Shown here: positions 62,699 through 64,000 of the stretch, piece by piece
Layout: each line of letters opens with the position of its first letter
Position numbering within the stretch: position 1 is the stretch's first letter
NCBI RefSeq assembly: GCF_003029735.1
Contig: NZ_KZ686268.1
Location: forward strand, 620,001 to 684,000
Direction of reading: 5' to 3'
Origin: Pedobacter yulinensis
Lineage (GTDB): Bacteria; Bacteroidota; Bacteroidia; Sphingobacteriales; Sphingobacteriaceae
DNA length: 64,000 nt
Position numbers and translations under genes: made by a program
Notes under the pieces: model-generated
The model's input: the letters and a program-made list of their open reading frames with translations, nothing else
Database searches by the model: none
Told to the model about the DNA's origin: nothing

Positions 62699-63922
62699 TT
62701 GAATAAGAAGAAGATCATCAACGATCCGGTATACGGATTTATCAGCATTCCATCGGTATTGGTTTATGACCTGATTTCGCACCCCTACTTTCAGCGCCTG
62801 CGGTACATCAAGCAGCTGGGCATGACGCACCTGGTTTACCCGGGCGCACTCCACACCCGTTTTCACCACGCGCTGGGCGCCATGCACCTGATGGGGCTGG
62901 CCATCGAAGTGCTGCGTGGCAAGGGACACAGCATATCAGCCGCAGAAGAGGAAGCGGCCAGCATTGCCATCCTGCTGCACGACATTGGGCACGGCCCGTT
63001 CTCACACGCCCTGGAGCATACCCTGATGCAGGGCGTGCACCATGAACAGGTTTCCATGTGTCTCATGAAGCAACTGAACGAAACGTTTAACGGAAAGCTT
63101 GCTACAGCCATTGACATATTTACCGGGCAGTACCCTAAACAATTCCTGCACCAGCTGATTTCGGGGCAACTGGACCTGGACCGCATGGACTACCTGAACC
63201 GCGACAGCTTTTTTACAGGTGTAAGCGAAGGTGTGATCAGCTTCGACCGCATCATTAAGATGTTCAATATAGCCGGCGATGCGCTGGTCATCGAAGAGAA
63301 AGGTATTTATTCGATTGAGAAGTTCCTGATTGCCCGCCGGCTCATGTACTGGCAGGTTTACCTGCACAAAACGGTCATTGCCGGCGAACAGATGCTCATC
63401 AATACGCTGAGGCGGGCAAAGGAACTTGCATCAGGCGGCAGCCGCCTTTTTGCCGCACCGGCGCTGGCCCATTTCCTGGAAAACCAGGTGGGGAAGACAG
63501 AATTTTTTGAATCGCCGGGGCACCTGGAAAAATTTGTGCAGCTTGACGATCAGGACATCCATGCCGCCATTAAGGTATGGGCATCGCATGAAGACCCGGT
63601 GCTGTCTGCGCTTTGCCGAATGCTCACCAGGCGTGAGCTGTTTAAGGTAGAAATTACCGGAACGGCGCCTGATCAGGAGCGGGTAGCCGACCTGGTACAG
63701 CGCAGCAGCGCGGTGTTCGGCATCAGCCCAGCCGAAGCCGGTTATTTCGTTTATACGAATACGGTAGAAAACCGGGCGTACAACGCTGCGATAGAAAACG
63801 TAAATATCCTGATGAAAAATAATGCGGTGATTGATATTGCAAAGGCTTCCGACTTGTCAAACCTGCAGTCGCTGGACCGCACGGTAACCAAACATATTCT
63901 TGCTTATCCGCGGGGCATTTAG
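62699..63922 (+). CDS. HD domain phosphohydrolase
   Basis: A 407-residue HD-superfamily protein related to dNTP triphosphohydrolases and SAMHD1-like enzymes. Metal ligands are visible as H in 'HTRFHHALGAMHL', the doublet H94-D95 in 'ILLHDIGHGPFSHALEH', and the later Asp in 'QLDLDRMDYLNRDSFFTG'. The opening 'KKIINDPVYGFISIPSVLVYDLISHPYFQRLRYIKQLG' is the usual start for this group, so initiation must be at TTG 62699. An in-frame stop lies 18 bases upstream and no ATG is suitable. It is divergent from porX with a 103-bp gap. The substrate is not certain. Confidence 0.93.
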   Translation: MNKKKIINDPVYGFISIPSVLVYDLISHPYFQRLRYIKQLGMTHLVYPGALHTRFHHALGAMHLMGLAIEVLRGKGHSISAAEEEAASIAILLHDIGHGPFSHALEHTLMQGVHHEQVSMCLMKQLNETFNGKLATAIDIFTGQYPKQFLHQLISGQLDLDRMDYLNRDSFFTGVSEGVISFDRIIKMFNIAGDALVIEEKGIYSIEKFLIARRLMYWQVYLHKTVIAGEQMLINTLRRAKELASGGSRLFAAPALAHFLENQVGKTEFFESPGHLEKFVQLDDQDIHAAIKVWASHEDPVLSALCRMLTRRELFKVEITGTAPDQERVADLVQRSSAVFGISPAEAGYFVYTNTVENRAYNAAIENVNILMKNNAVIDIAKASDLSNLQSLDRTVTKHILAYPRGI

Positions 63923-64000
63923 GTTTTTTAACAAAATAAATGGTTTTTTATCCCGTTTAGTCTCTTATCATTGTACCTTGATTGCAAAAACGCCTTGTCT

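Overview
The window reads as chromosomal DNA of a free-living Bacteroidota bacterium, most likely from Sphingobacteriales or Chitinophagales. Several things point there: a PorX-type response regulator, a PorP/SprF protein beside a giant surface protein with a gliding-motility C-terminal domain, a bifunctional GDPD-GH16 enzyme, promoters of the Bacteroidota type (TTG/TTTG, about 19-21 bp, then TAnnTTTG), and weak or absent Shine-Dalgarno sequences. Base composition is near 50% GC in most coding DNA. It drops in the stretch from nadA to the ABC-F gene and is lowest in the nadA-nadB intergenic region. I see no prophage, transposase, CRISPR array or rRNA operon.

Layout. 1-9.4 kb: a truncated M14 carboxypeptidase, a small membrane protein, a cobalamin riboswitch with metE, a thioesterase, cdsA with a DUF2007 gene and a CPBP protease, dusB, apaG and a membrane zinc peptidase. 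9.4-21.8 kb: rmuC, thiL, nadA and divergent nadB, a gamma-carbonic-anhydrase-like protein, an Ig-like lipoprotein, mnmG, an ABC-F ATPase and ybeY. Between mnmG and the ABC-F gene lie two near-consensus parS (ParB-binding) sites in inverted orientation. The AT-rich nadA-nadB gap carries an exact DnaA box. Together these suggest the window is near the chromosome origin. 21.8-29.4 kb: a 1104-residue DUF4175 coiled-coil membrane protein, the GDPD-GH16 fusion, and a STAND-like ATPase with an altered P-loop.

29.7-39.4 kb: a type IX secretion module made of a 2218-residue adhesin with repeats of 420 bp period, a PorP/SprF outer-membrane partner and an OmpA/PD40 periplasmic protein. PorX, the regulator tied to this secretion system, lies at 61-62.6 kb. 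39.5-43.3 kb: an aldose epimerase, an ABC1/UbiB kinase that appears to lack a canonical start codon directly after a TetR gene, tRNA-Pro(GGG), and a 134-bp tandem repeat array. 43.3-50.5 kb: a ROK kinase with a FucP-like sugar transporter, a propeller-type sensor kinase with its NarL-type response regulator, a VOC-fold gene that seems frameshifted, and an AraC regulator.

50.7-64 kb: a secreted NTF2-like protein, a cold-shock protein, and a block of cell-envelope enzymes. The block holds a phosphodiester glycosidase, an aspartyl protease, a PBP4-type DD-carboxypeptidase, a translationally coupled GH18/oxoamine synthase/histidine phosphatase set, a D-Ala-D-Ala dipeptidase and an alanine dehydrogenase, and it looks suited to peptidoglycan turnover. 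TsaE, PorX and an HD phosphohydrolase follow.

All assignments come from reading the sequence and from knowledge of the families. No database search was run.
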